From Nocardioides caldifontis (lineage in GTDB: Bacteria > Actinomycetota > Actinomycetes > Propionibacteriales > Nocardioidaceae), in contig NZ_VHIB01000001.1 in assembly GCF_008087345.1 (NCBI RefSeq), forward strand, positions 124,001 to 188,000: a stretch of 64,000 bases of DNA. The letters are read 5' to 3'. Position 1 is the first letter of the stretch. The number at the start of each line of letters is the position of its first letter. The notes under the pieces were generated by a model. It saw only the letters and a list, made by a program, of their open reading frames with translations. It made no database searches and had not been told where the DNA came from. Positions 41,893-49,441 of this stretch are shown piece after piece. Made by a program: the position numbers and the translations under genes.

Positions 41893-43332
41893 CTAGGAGA
41901 AGTTGAAGCCAAGGGGGACGCCGTTGCCGATACAGGCGCCGAGCGGGTACCACTGCCCCCACTCCGAGGACCACCACCAGGCTCGCGCACGGCCCCGCTC
42001 GCCGACGAAGATGCCGTCAACGGTGGGCTGCTCTCCGACGACAGGGCCGATCCACCGGCCGCTGACGGCATCCCACAGCCACGTGGACAGGCCGTTGTAG
42101 TACATCCAGATCGAGTTCCAGACATTGCCGTCCGCCTGCTCAGCCTGGATGAAACCGACGCCGCGCACGAACGACGTCGCCCATGCGGCTCGACTCATCG
42201 CCGGGCACTCGACCCGCCCGTACTGGACGGCTTGCCCGCCAGCACGTCGGGTCGTCATCTCTCCCGGGCGATCCGGGGAGCCCTGGTAGCGGAGCATCGC
42301 GGCGCCCAAGGCTCCGACGCGGGTCCGCTGGCCCGGCGGTGGCTGCGTCGGCGTCGGCGGCGTCCCCGCGAAGGTCAGCCGGTCGCATCCGGTGACCTGC
42401 TCCGCGAAGCACATGTCCCCGCCACCGTTCCCGCGGATCGTGTCCTGGCCGGCCTGACCGTCGAGCTCGTTGAAGCCGCGGGTACCGGTGATGGTGTCGC
42501 GGTGCGGGGACCCGAACACGTTCTCGATGCTGGACAGCTTGACGCGGCCCGTGGCCGTTCCCTTGCTGAGGTCCACGGTGACACCGCGTGGGGACAGCGT
42601 GTGGATGAGGTAGTCGCGGCCACCGCGCCCGTCGATCCTGTCAGCGCCTCCGCTGGGGAAGAACGCTTCGTTGCGCTTGCTGCCCAGGAGCGTGTCAGCG
42701 CGCGGGGTGTCGACGAGTCCTTCGAATCCCGAGAACCGGTCCTTGCCGGCGCCACCGGACGCGCGGCCCTTTGCCATGTCGACGCGCACGCCCTTGCGAG
42801 TGCCGAGATAGGCCAGCAGGTCGACCCCGCCGCCCCCATTGATCCGGTCAGCGCCAGCGTCACCGATCATCCCGTCGGGCCCACCCTGGCCGGCGAGGAT
42901 GTCGTTGCCGGCCGCGCCGATGACGATGTCGCTGCCCGCGCCTGCTCGGACCCGGTCATGGCCGGCGCCTGCGACGACCGTGTCGCTCCCGCCACCCGCG
43001 CAGACCAGGTCGTTGCCACCCTTGCCGTAGATCGTGTCGTCCCCACCACCGGCCACGATGACGTCGGAGCGGTTGGTGCCCCGGAGCACGTTGTCACGAC
43101 CGTCGCCAATGACCGTGGCGCGCTTGCCCATGCACTTCGGCTTCGCGGCTTCGCTCGTCGACGTACGCGGCAAGCCGCCTGAGCTGGCGACGGTAGCCGT
43201 AGCCCCACCTTCCGGCGCCAGCATCGCCGCACCCAACACGAGCGCGCCGATAGCGCCGCCGGCGCCTAGCCGACCTGTTCCGCCCCTGCGACCCCACCGC
43301 GAGGTGGCAGATGACCCGATGCCGATCTCCAT
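41893..43332 (-). CDS. Secreted protein with haemolysin-type calcium-binding repeats
   Basis: 479 aa from ATG 43332. An Arg-rich n-region and a hydrophobic stretch near residues 22-38 form a signal peptide. About residues 75-180 hold degenerate GGxGxDxxx nonapeptide repeats (GGGDDTIYGKGGNDLVCAG), a second set lies near 225-305, and the C-terminal 100 residues are Trp/Gly-rich and unrecognised (AWWWSSEWGQWYPLG). Calcium would help fold it outside the cell. Codons such as TCA, CTA, ACA and TTG are frequent compared with neighbours, suggesting a different origin. No type I secretion genes are adjacent. Confidence 0.8.
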   Translation of the reverse strand: MEIGIGSSATSRWGRRGGTGRLGAGGAIGALVLGAAMLAPEGGATATVASSGGLPRTSTSEAAKPKCMGKRATVIGDGRDNVLRGTNRSDVIVAGGGDDTIYGKGGNDLVCAGGGSDTVVAGAGHDRVRAGAGSDIVIGAAGNDILAGQGGPDGMIGDAGADRINGGGGVDLLAYLGTRKGVRVDMAKGRASGGAGKDRFSGFEGLVDTPRADTLLGSKRNEAFFPSGGADRIDGRGGRDYLIHTLSPRGVTVDLSKGTATGRVKLSSIENVFGSPHRDTITGTRGFNELDGQAGQDTIRGNGGGDMCFAEQVTGCDRLTFAGTPPTPTQPPPGQRTRVGALGAAMLRYQGSPDRPGEMTTRRAGGQAVQYGRVECPAMSRAAWATSFVRGVGFIQAEQADGNVWNSIWMYYNGLSTWLWDAVSGRWIGPVVGEQPTVDGIFVGERGRARAWWWSSEWGQWYPLGACIGNGVPLGFNFS

Positions 43333-43471
43333 GGCTGCCCCCGTGCTGCATCCCACTGAACCCACCCTCTGGTCGGGCATGCTGGCACGAGACGCAGAGG
43401 ACTGGCGAGGGCCCGTGGTCGACCGGTCCAGACCCTGGTTGACCCGAGCCGGCTTGGCGCTATTTCGGCGG

Positions 43472-43490
43472 GAAGATGCGACGGCTCGGC
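43472..43490. repeat. Copy of the GAAGATGCGACGG repeat after a stop codon
   Basis: GAAGATGCGACGGCTCGGC differs by one base from the copy at 6870-6888. As there, it lies next to the stop codon of a minus-strand gene, here the ABC ATPase ending at 43492. Confidence 0.55.
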
Positions 43491-43491
43491 G

Positions 43492-44226
43492 TCAGAGGAC
43501 GCGGCGGAGGAACTGGCGGGTGCGCTCGCTCGCCGGGGCGGTGAAGATCTCGGCCGGCGGACCCTCCTCGAGCACCTTCCCGCCGTCCAGGAAGCAGACC
43601 TTCGTCGCCACGTCCCGTGCGAAGGCCATCTCGTGGGTCGCGAGGAGCATCGTGGTCCCCTCCTCCGCGAGCCGGCGCAGGATGTCGAGGACCTCGCCGA
43701 CGAGCTCGGGGTCGAGGGCGGCGGTCACCTCGTCGAGGAGCAACAGCGACGGCCGGGTCGCCAGGGCGCGCACGACGGCGACGCGCTGCTGCTGGCCGCC
43801 GGAGAGCCGGTCGGGGTGGACCCCCGCCTTGTCCGCGAGCCCGAACTCCGCCAGCAACCCCAAAGCACGGTCGCGCGCCTCGGCGGCACCGACGCCGTGC
43901 ACCTTCCGCGGGGCCAGCGTGATGTTGTCGAGGACGGTGAGGTGCGGGAAGAGGTTGTACGCCTGGAAGACCACGCCGATCCGGCTCCGGACCCGGCGGG
44001 CGTCGACGCGCGGGTCGGAGATGTCCTCGCCCTCGAACCAGATGGTGCCGTCGTCGGTCTGCTCGAGCAGGTCGATGCAGCGCAGCAGCGTGGACTTGCC
44101 GCTCCCCGAGGCGCCGATGAGGCAGACCACGTCGTGCGGCTCGACGACGAGGTCCAGAGAGTCGAGGACGACGCGGTCGCCGTACGCCTTCCGCAGCCCG
44201 TCGACCTGCAGCACCGGGGCGGTCAT
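43492..44226 (-). CDS. Polar amino acid ABC transporter ATPase (GlnQ type)
   Basis: 244 aa. Walker A GASGSGKST, signature LSGGQQQR, Walker B LLLLDEVTAALDPE and H-loop ATHEMAFARDV are typical of GlnQ/ArtP ATPases; the VFQAYNLFPHLTVLDNI segment supports this. It drives uptake of an amino acid with the permease and binding protein encoded upstream. Its ATG overlaps the permease stop. Confidence 0.93.
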   Translation of the reverse strand: MTAPVLQVDGLRKAYGDRVVLDSLDLVVEPHDVVCLIGASGSGKSTLLRCIDLLEQTDDGTIWFEGEDISDPRVDARRVRSRIGVVFQAYNLFPHLTVLDNITLAPRKVHGVGAAEARDRALGLLAEFGLADKAGVHPDRLSGGQQQRVAVVRALATRPSLLLLDEVTAALDPELVGEVLDILRRLAEEGTTMLLATHEMAFARDVATKVCFLDGGKVLEEGPPAEIFTAPASERTRQFLRRVL

Positions 44227-45080
44227 CGGGCACCTGCCCGTTCGCGCTCGTACATCCGCCGGCCGACCCAGTCGGTGAGCCGCGCGAGAGGCACGGTCAG
44301 CGCGACGAAGAGGGCGGCGGCGACGACGTACGGCGTGTAGTTGAAGGTGAAGTTCGCGGTGTCCGACGCGGAGCCGAGGGCGTCGAGGAGCCCGACGGCG
44401 GCGACCAGCGCGGTGTCCTTCTGCAGCGAGACGAAGTCGTTGAGCAGCGGCGGCAGGACGCGCCGCACGGCCTGCGGTACGACGACGTGGCGCAGCGCCT
44501 GGGCGCGGGTGAGCCCGAGCGCCGTGGCGCTGGCGACCTGGGAGGGGTGCACCGACTCGATGCCGGCGCGGAACACCTCGGCGACGTAGGCGCCGTAGGA
44601 GAGCACCAGTGCGACGAGCGCCAGCCAGAACAGCGAGTTCGTGACGCCCTGGAGGTTCAGCGCGGGCACCCCGAAGCAGACCAGGAAGACGACGAGGATC
44701 GTCGGCAGGCCGCGGAAGAGGTCGGTGTACGCGATCGCCAGCAGCCGGACCGGCATCAGCAGCGGCGAGGTGCTCACCCGGGCGGCGGCGACGGCCAGCC
44801 CGAGGACGAGGATCAGCGGCTCGGCGATGAGGAAGAGCCGGATGTTGTACTCCCAGAACCCGCCGAGGATGTCGGGGAGCGCGTCACGGGCGGCGGACCA
44901 GTCGAAGAACGTCGTACGGACGGTCTCCCACCCCGGCGACGAGACGACCCCGACGACGAGGATCCCGAAGACGACGAGCGCCGAGACCGTCGCGAGGCTC
45001 CACGAACGGAGCCGCATCCGGCGGGCGACCCGGAGCCGCTCCTGCTGCGCCGGCGACGGCTCCCAGGCGGCCAGGCTCAC
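44223..45080 (-). CDS. Polar amino acid ABC transporter permease
   Basis: 285 aa from GTG 45080. The HisM/GlnP-type domain has LLAIAYTDLFRGLPTILVVF, the EAA loop region FRAGIESVHPSQVASATALG and PQAVRRVLPPLLNDFVSLQKDTAL. About six hydrophobic segments are present, with an extended N-terminus before the core. A single permease gene suggests a homodimer. It overlaps both neighbours by 4 bp. Confidence 0.92.
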   Translation of the reverse strand: MSLAAWEPSPAQQERLRVARRMRLRSWSLATVSALVVFGILVVGVVSSPGWETVRTTFFDWSAARDALPDILGGFWEYNIRLFLIAEPLILVLGLAVAAARVSTSPLLMPVRLLAIAYTDLFRGLPTILVVFLVCFGVPALNLQGVTNSLFWLALVALVLSYGAYVAEVFRAGIESVHPSQVASATALGLTRAQALRHVVVPQAVRRVLPPLLNDFVSLQKDTALVAAVGLLDALGSASDTANFTFNYTPYVVAAALFVALTVPLARLTDWVGRRMYERERAGAR

Positions 45081-45934
45081 TCCAGGACCGGGACGTCGAC
45101 CACGTCGGAGAGCCACTGCTGCTCGATCTCGGCGAGCTTGCCGTTGTCGCGCAGGGTGGCGAGCGCCTCGTTGACGCAGGGGACCAGGTCGCTGCCCTTC
45201 TCGAAGAGCATCCCGAACTCCTCCTGCTCCCCGGTCTCGGGCTGGAACTGCCCGACGATGCTCGCCTCCGGGATCTCCACCGCGGTGATGTAGAACGCGG
45301 TCGGGACGTCGGCGAGGATCGCGTCGACCTGGCCGTTGAGGAGCGCCTGCTTGGCGGCGTTGGTGTCGGTGAACACCAGCGGCTCCTCGGAGGGCTGGAT
45401 GACGTCGCGGATCGCGGTGAGGCTGGTGGTGCCGGTCTGCGCGCCGAGCTTGAAGTCGGCGAGCTCGGCGACGGAGCCGGCCTCGGCGACCGGCGACTTC
45501 TTCAGCGCGATGACGCCCTGCGCCGCGGAGTAGTAGCCGTCGGAGAAGTCGACGACCTCCTCGCGCTCGGGGGTGATCGAGATCTGGTTGATGTCGAAGT
45601 CGAAGTCCTTGGGCCCCGGCTTGTAGCTGTTGTTGAACCGGACCTTGACCCAGTCGACGTCCTTGGCCTCGAACCCGAGCTCCTCGGCCACCGCGTAGGC
45701 GACGGCCGACTCGAACCCCTCGCCGTTGGCGGGGTCGTTGTTGACGAACCAGGGCTCGTACGCCGGCGAGTCCGTGCCGATCGTCAGCGTGCCCTCCTGC
45801 TTCACCGGCAGCTCGCCGGGGGCGCACGGGTCGGCGGCCGTGGACGAGCCGCCGTCGGACTCCTCCTCCTGCGGCGCGCACGCCACGGCGGCGAGCAGAA
45901 GGGGGGTGACGAGCAGGGCGGGCAGACGACGCAT
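45077..45934 (-). CDS. Amino acid ABC transporter substrate-binding lipoprotein
   Basis: 285 aa from ATG 45934. The lipoprotein signal ends at AVAC (Cys19). The mature domain is a type II periplasmic amino acid binding fold (GTLTIGTDSPAYEPWFVNN; DFDINQISITPEREEVVDFS). The Arg normally contacting the ligand carboxylate lies in the TPERE context. Two further cysteines (DPCAP, VPCVNEA) could form a disulfide. The ligand is not evident. It is first of a three-gene import operon. Confidence 0.92.
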   Translation of the reverse strand: MRRLPALLVTPLLLAAVACAPQEEESDGGSSTAADPCAPGELPVKQEGTLTIGTDSPAYEPWFVNNDPANGEGFESAVAYAVAEELGFEAKDVDWVKVRFNNSYKPGPKDFDFDINQISITPEREEVVDFSDGYYSAAQGVIALKKSPVAEAGSVAELADFKLGAQTGTTSLTAIRDVIQPSEEPLVFTDTNAAKQALLNGQVDAILADVPTAFYITAVEIPEASIVGQFQPETGEQEEFGMLFEKGSDLVPCVNEALATLRDNGKLAEIEQQWLSDVVDVPVLE

Positions 45935-46118
45935 GGCGGTCAGCCTAGTGACGGCTCACCCGACGGCTGCTCCCGGCCCGGGCCCGGGCCATAAGGCAAA
46001 AAGTCCTGGTTCGTCAGGCCCATTCGTCCTGATTCGTGCGAAACTATTCAAGCAGCTGCGGCAGGGAGGCCGCGGGGCGCGCGGTCGCCCGCGCACGGGG
46101 ATTCCGGGAGCAGGAAGC

Positions 46119-46253
46119 ATGAACAACGTCCTGAAGTACGCCGCCGCCGGCGCCGTGCTGAGCGTCGCTCTCTTCGGCGGCACGGGCCCGGTGGCCACCG
46201 CGTCGCCGGCCGCGCCCACCACCTCCTCCCCGGCCCCGCACGTCGCGCGCTGA
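46119..46253 (+). CDS. Putative 44-residue secreted peptide
   Basis: ATG 46119 follows AGCAGGAAGC. The product begins MNNVLKYAAAGAVLSVALFG, a good signal sequence, with a signal peptidase-like site ATA-SPAAP leaving a 16-residue, Pro/Ser/Ala-rich mature peptide. It matches no family I know. Upstream lie AT-richer bases suited to a promoter, and a terminator-like stem follows. The short length makes it uncertain, but the signal sequence and own expression context support a real gene. Confidence 0.5.
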   Translation: MNNVLKYAAAGAVLSVALFGGTGPVATASPAAPTTSSPAPHVAR

Positions 46254-46266
46254 CCACGAGCCGGGG

Positions 46267-46327
46267 CTCGGCGAGCTGTTCTCGGGCGTACCCCTGACCT
46301 CCCTCGTCAGGGGTGCGGCTCGCCGAG
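46267..46327. terminator. Two-level stem-loop at convergent gene ends
   Basis: Inner stem ACCCCTGAC/GTCAGGGGT (46290-46314) sits inside outer stem CTCGGCGAGC/GCTCGCCGAG (46267-46276 and 46318-46327). It spans the gap after the small peptide gene and the last codons of the convergent CDF gene, so it may stop both transcripts. Confidence 0.65.
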
Positions 46328-47230
46328 CTCCTCGTGGTCCCGGTGCGCCACGGGCTCGATCTGGAACGTCGTGTGCTCGATGTCGAAGTGGCTGCTCACG
46401 CAATCGCTGAACCGGTCGAGCAGCCGGCCGACCCCCTCCTGCGCGAGCGTCCGGTCGTCGACCGAGACGTGCACCGACATCGACGGCATCCCGCTGGTGA
46501 TCGTCCACACGTGCAGGTCGTGGACGTCGACGACGCCGGGTACCTCGCCGAGGTGGCGCCTCAGCTCCTCGGGGTCGACGTGGGACGGCGTCGACTCCAG
46601 GAGCACCTCGGCCGCCTCCTTCGCGAGCAGCAGCGCCCGCGGCAGGATCACCAGCGCGATGAGCAGGGTCGCGACGGGGTCGGCCCAGAGCGCGTCGGCG
46701 GTGAGGACGAGGAGGGCGGCGACCACGACCGCCACCGAGCCGAGCAGGTCGGAGAGGACCTCGAGGTAGGCACCGCGGACGTTGAGCGACTCGTCCTTGC
46801 GCTCGTGCAGCAGCCCGAGGGAGACCGCGTTCGCCGCCAGGCCGACCAGCGCGAACCACAGCATCGGGCCGGCCTCGACGGCCGGCGGGTCGGTGAGCCG
46901 GCGTACGCCCTCGACGAGCAGGTAGCCGCCGACGACCAGCAGCACCACGGCGTTGGCGAGCGCGGCGAGGATCTCGGCGCGGTGCCAGCCGAAGGTACGG
47001 CGGTCGGTGGACGGCCGGGTCGCCATGTACCCCGCGGCCAGCGCCAGCAGCACCGCCCCGGCGTCGGTGGCCATGTGCCCCGCGTCGGCCAGCAGCGCCA
47101 GCGACCCGCTCCACCACGCGCCGACGAGCTGCGCGACCAGCGTGACGGAGGTGAGCCCGAGCACCCAGCGGAGCCGCGAGCGGTCGTGCGCACGGCCGGC
47201 CGCATGACCGTGCCCGTGGCCGTGACCCAT
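46307..47230 (-). CDS. Cation diffusion facilitator (Zn/Co/Cd efflux, CzcD type)
   Basis: 307 aa from ATG 47230. The N-terminus is His-rich (MGHGHGHGHAAG), followed by six membrane helices and a C-terminal cytoplasmic domain. The transport metal site is visible as LADAGHMATDAG (Asp/His/Asp) and VLSDLLGS. HVWTITSGMPSMSVHV marks the C-terminal domain. It exports divalent metals, most likely zinc, by proton antiport. It is divergent from the 2H phosphoesterase gene 56 bp away. Confidence 0.92.
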   Translation of the reverse strand: MGHGHGHGHAAGRAHDRSRLRWVLGLTSVTLVAQLVGAWWSGSLALLADAGHMATDAGAVLLALAAGYMATRPSTDRRTFGWHRAEILAALANAVVLLVVGGYLLVEGVRRLTDPPAVEAGPMLWFALVGLAANAVSLGLLHERKDESLNVRGAYLEVLSDLLGSVAVVVAALLVLTADALWADPVATLLIALVILPRALLLAKEAAEVLLESTPSHVDPEELRRHLGEVPGVVDVHDLHVWTITSGMPSMSVHVSVDDRTLAQEGVGRLLDRFSDCVSSHFDIEHTTFQIEPVAHRDHEELGEPHP

Positions 47231-47286
47231 GGCGCCAGCGTAGGACCGGGCGCGTGCGCGGGGGCCGCGACGGGGTATCAAGAGGC

Positions 47287-47829
47287 ATGCCCGAAGCCCG
47301 GTCGCCGTTCTCGGCCCTGCTGCTCCCCGTCCCCGTCGCGGACTGGCTGGTGGCCGGGCGGGCGATGACGGACGGGTACGCCGCGGGGCTGGTCGTCCCC
47401 GCGCACGTCACGCTGCTGGTCCCCTTCGTGCCCCGGGACGAGCTCACCGACGGGGTCCTCACCGAGCTCGAGGCGCTGTTCGGTGACGTCGTGCCGTTCT
47501 CCTTCGAGCTGGCGCGGGCGAGCCGGTTCCCGGACGGGCCGGTGTACCTGGCGCCCGACCCGGCGGCGCCGTTCCGCCACCTCGTGATGGAGCTGGCCCG
47601 GGCGTTCCCGGAGCACCCGCCCGACGAGGGGCGGTTCGACGGAGTGGTGCCGCACCTCACCGTGCCGCTCCGGGAGGACGAGCAGCTCGACGACCTGCAG
47701 CACCTCCTCGACGCGCAGGGGCCGGTGCGTGCGCTGGCCTCGGAGGCGCAGCTGGTGTGGGTGGACGGCACGGCCGAGGAGGTCGTCGAGGTGGTCGCGC
47801 GGTTCCCGTTCGGGACGACGGCGGCATGA
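47287..47829 (+). CDS. 2H phosphoesterase (2'-5' RNA ligase family)
   Basis: 180 aa from ATG 47287. The two catalytic HxT motifs are HVTLLVPF near residue 42 and HLTVPL near 125, the right spacing for the LigT/2'-5' RNA ligase superfamily. Members hydrolyse cyclic phosphodiester bonds in nucleotides or RNA. No fused domain is present. Its stop overlaps the pirin ATG (ATGA). Confidence 0.88.
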   Translation: MPEARSPFSALLLPVPVADWLVAGRAMTDGYAAGLVVPAHVTLLVPFVPRDELTDGVLTELEALFGDVVPFSFELARASRFPDGPVYLAPDPAAPFRHLVMELARAFPEHPPDEGRFDGVVPHLTVPLREDEQLDDLQHLLDAQGPVRALASEAQLVWVDGTAEEVVEVVARFPFGTTAA

Positions 47830-48515
47830 GTCTCGAGGTGCGGCGGAGCGCGGACCGGTTCGTCACCGAGGCGGAGGGGCGGACCACCCGCCACTCGTTC
47901 TCGTTCGACCGCCACTACGACCCGAGCAACGTGGGGCTGGGCTTCCTGGTCTGCCACAACGAGGACCTGGTGCTGCCGGGGCACGGGTACCCCGACCACC
48001 CGCACCGCGACCTGGAGATCGTGACCTGGGTGCTGGGCGGCGCGCTGCGTCACTCCGACGGCTCGAGAGGCTCCACCGTCGTGACTCCGGGGACGGTACA
48101 GCGGCTCAGCGCCGGGAGCGGAGTGATCCACGCGGAGGTGAACGAGGGGCCGGAGCCGGTGCACTTCGTGCAGATGTGGGTACGACCGGCGGAGCCCGGG
48201 CTGCCACCGTCCTACGTCCACGCGCCGGCGTCGGTGGACGTCGACGGCTGGACGACGATCGCGGGCACGGGCGACGCGGTCGTCCCGATCGCCAACCCCG
48301 GCGCGACGTTGCGGGTCGCCCGGCTCGGGACCGGTCGCTCGGTGACGCTGCCCGAGGCGCCAGCACTCCACCTGTTCGTGGCCCGCGGGGGCGTCGAGGT
48401 GGAGGGCGCGGGCGTCCTGACCACCGGCGACGCGTTGCGGGCGACCGAGGGCGGGGCCCGGGTCACCGCGGTGGACGACGCCGAGCTGCTGCTCTGGGAG
48501 CTGGCCACGGCGTGA
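47826..48515 (+). CDS. Pirin-family protein
   Basis: 229 aa from ATG 47826. The N-terminal cupin has the pirin metal site HPHRDLEIVTWVL (residues about 58-70) plus SGVIHAEVNEGPEPVHFVQ. The C-terminal barrel is shorter and less conserved. Bacterial pirins are metal-binding and some act as quercetinases or regulators. It is coupled to the 2H phosphoesterase gene by a 4-bp overlap. Confidence 0.9.
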   Translation: MSLEVRRSADRFVTEAEGRTTRHSFSFDRHYDPSNVGLGFLVCHNEDLVLPGHGYPDHPHRDLEIVTWVLGGALRHSDGSRGSTVVTPGTVQRLSAGSGVIHAEVNEGPEPVHFVQMWVRPAEPGLPPSYVHAPASVDVDGWTTIAGTGDAVVPIANPGATLRVARLGTGRSVTLPEAPALHLFVARGGVEVEGAGVLTTGDALRATEGGARVTAVDDAELLLWELATA

Positions 48516-48571
48516 CGGTGCTCGTGCGGTGGCGGTGACGCTGATGGGACGTCACGGCCACCACACGAGCG

Positions 48572-49441
48572 TTACGCCAGCACCTGCAGGGCACCCGGGC
48601 GCACGGTCGCGGTCCGGGGCAGCGGGCCCAGCCGCTCGCCGTCGCCGTAGGCCACGACCTCGTGCTCGGCGGCGACCGTCACCGACCGGCCCCGGAGGAC
48701 GACCACGCCCGGGAGGTCGACGTGCGAGCCGTCGTACACCTTGGGGAGCCGGCGGACCATCCCGAACCGTGACCCCGCCGGGAGCACCACCACGTCGAGG
48801 AGCCCGTCGCGCACGTCGGCGGCCGGCGCGATGCGCATTCCCTTGCCGTAGTAGGCGGAGTTCGCGACGACGACCGTGTAGGCGTCGTGCTCGGTGGTCG
48901 ACCCGTCGACGGTGACGGTGAACCGACCCGGCTTGTAGGTGAGGAGCGAGCGGACGGCGGCGTAGGGGTACTGCACCGCCGACGGCAGCCGCCGGGAGGC
49001 GTCGACGATCTCGGAGGCGAGCGAGTCGACGCCGGCGTACATGCTGCCGAGGACCACGTGGCCGTCGTCGACGCCGATGACGTCGACCGGGGTGGAACGC
49101 GCCTCCAGCAGCCGCTGGGCGATCGCCGGCGGCTCGCTCGGGAGCCCGAGCATCCGGGCGAAGTCGTTGCCGCGGCCACCGGGGACGACGCCCAGCACGC
49201 CGCGGGCGTCGACCACCGAGCCCGCGACCGAGGCCAGCATCCCGTCACCGCCGGCCGCGACCACCACCTGGCCGGCGGCGACCGCCTCGGCGACGGACGC
49301 CTTGCTGTGCTCGGGGCTCAGGCTCGTCTCGACAGCGACCGTCGCGCCGGCCGCGCGGAGCCTCGCAGCGACCTGGTCGACCAGCCCGGCTGCTGAGCCA
49401 GACCCTGCTGTCGGGTTGACGAGAAACCGGTAGGAGGTCAC
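48572..49441 (-). CDS. Diacylglycerol kinase-family lipid kinase
   Basis: 289 aa from GTG 49441. Catalytic-domain motifs are NPTAGSGSAAGLVDQV, VVAAGGDGMLASVAG (GGDG) and VPGGRGNDFARMLGLP. It phosphorylates a lipid such as diacylglycerol with ATP. It is equivalent in position to M. tuberculosis Rv2252, linked to phosphatidylinositol mannoside synthesis. The GTG overlaps the flavoprotein stop. The last residues read PGALQVLA, a normal ending. Confidence 0.9.
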   Translation of the reverse strand: MTSYRFLVNPTAGSGSAAGLVDQVAARLRAAGATVAVETSLSPEHSKASVAEAVAAGQVVVAAGGDGMLASVAGSVVDARGVLGVVPGGRGNDFARMLGLPSEPPAIAQRLLEARSTPVDVIGVDDGHVVLGSMYAGVDSLASEIVDASRRLPSAVQYPYAAVRSLLTYKPGRFTVTVDGSTTEHDAYTVVVANSAYYGKGMRIAPAADVRDGLLDVVVLPAGSRFGMVRRLPKVYDGSHVDLPGVVVLRGRSVTVAAEHEVVAYGDGERLGPLPRTATVRPGALQVLA

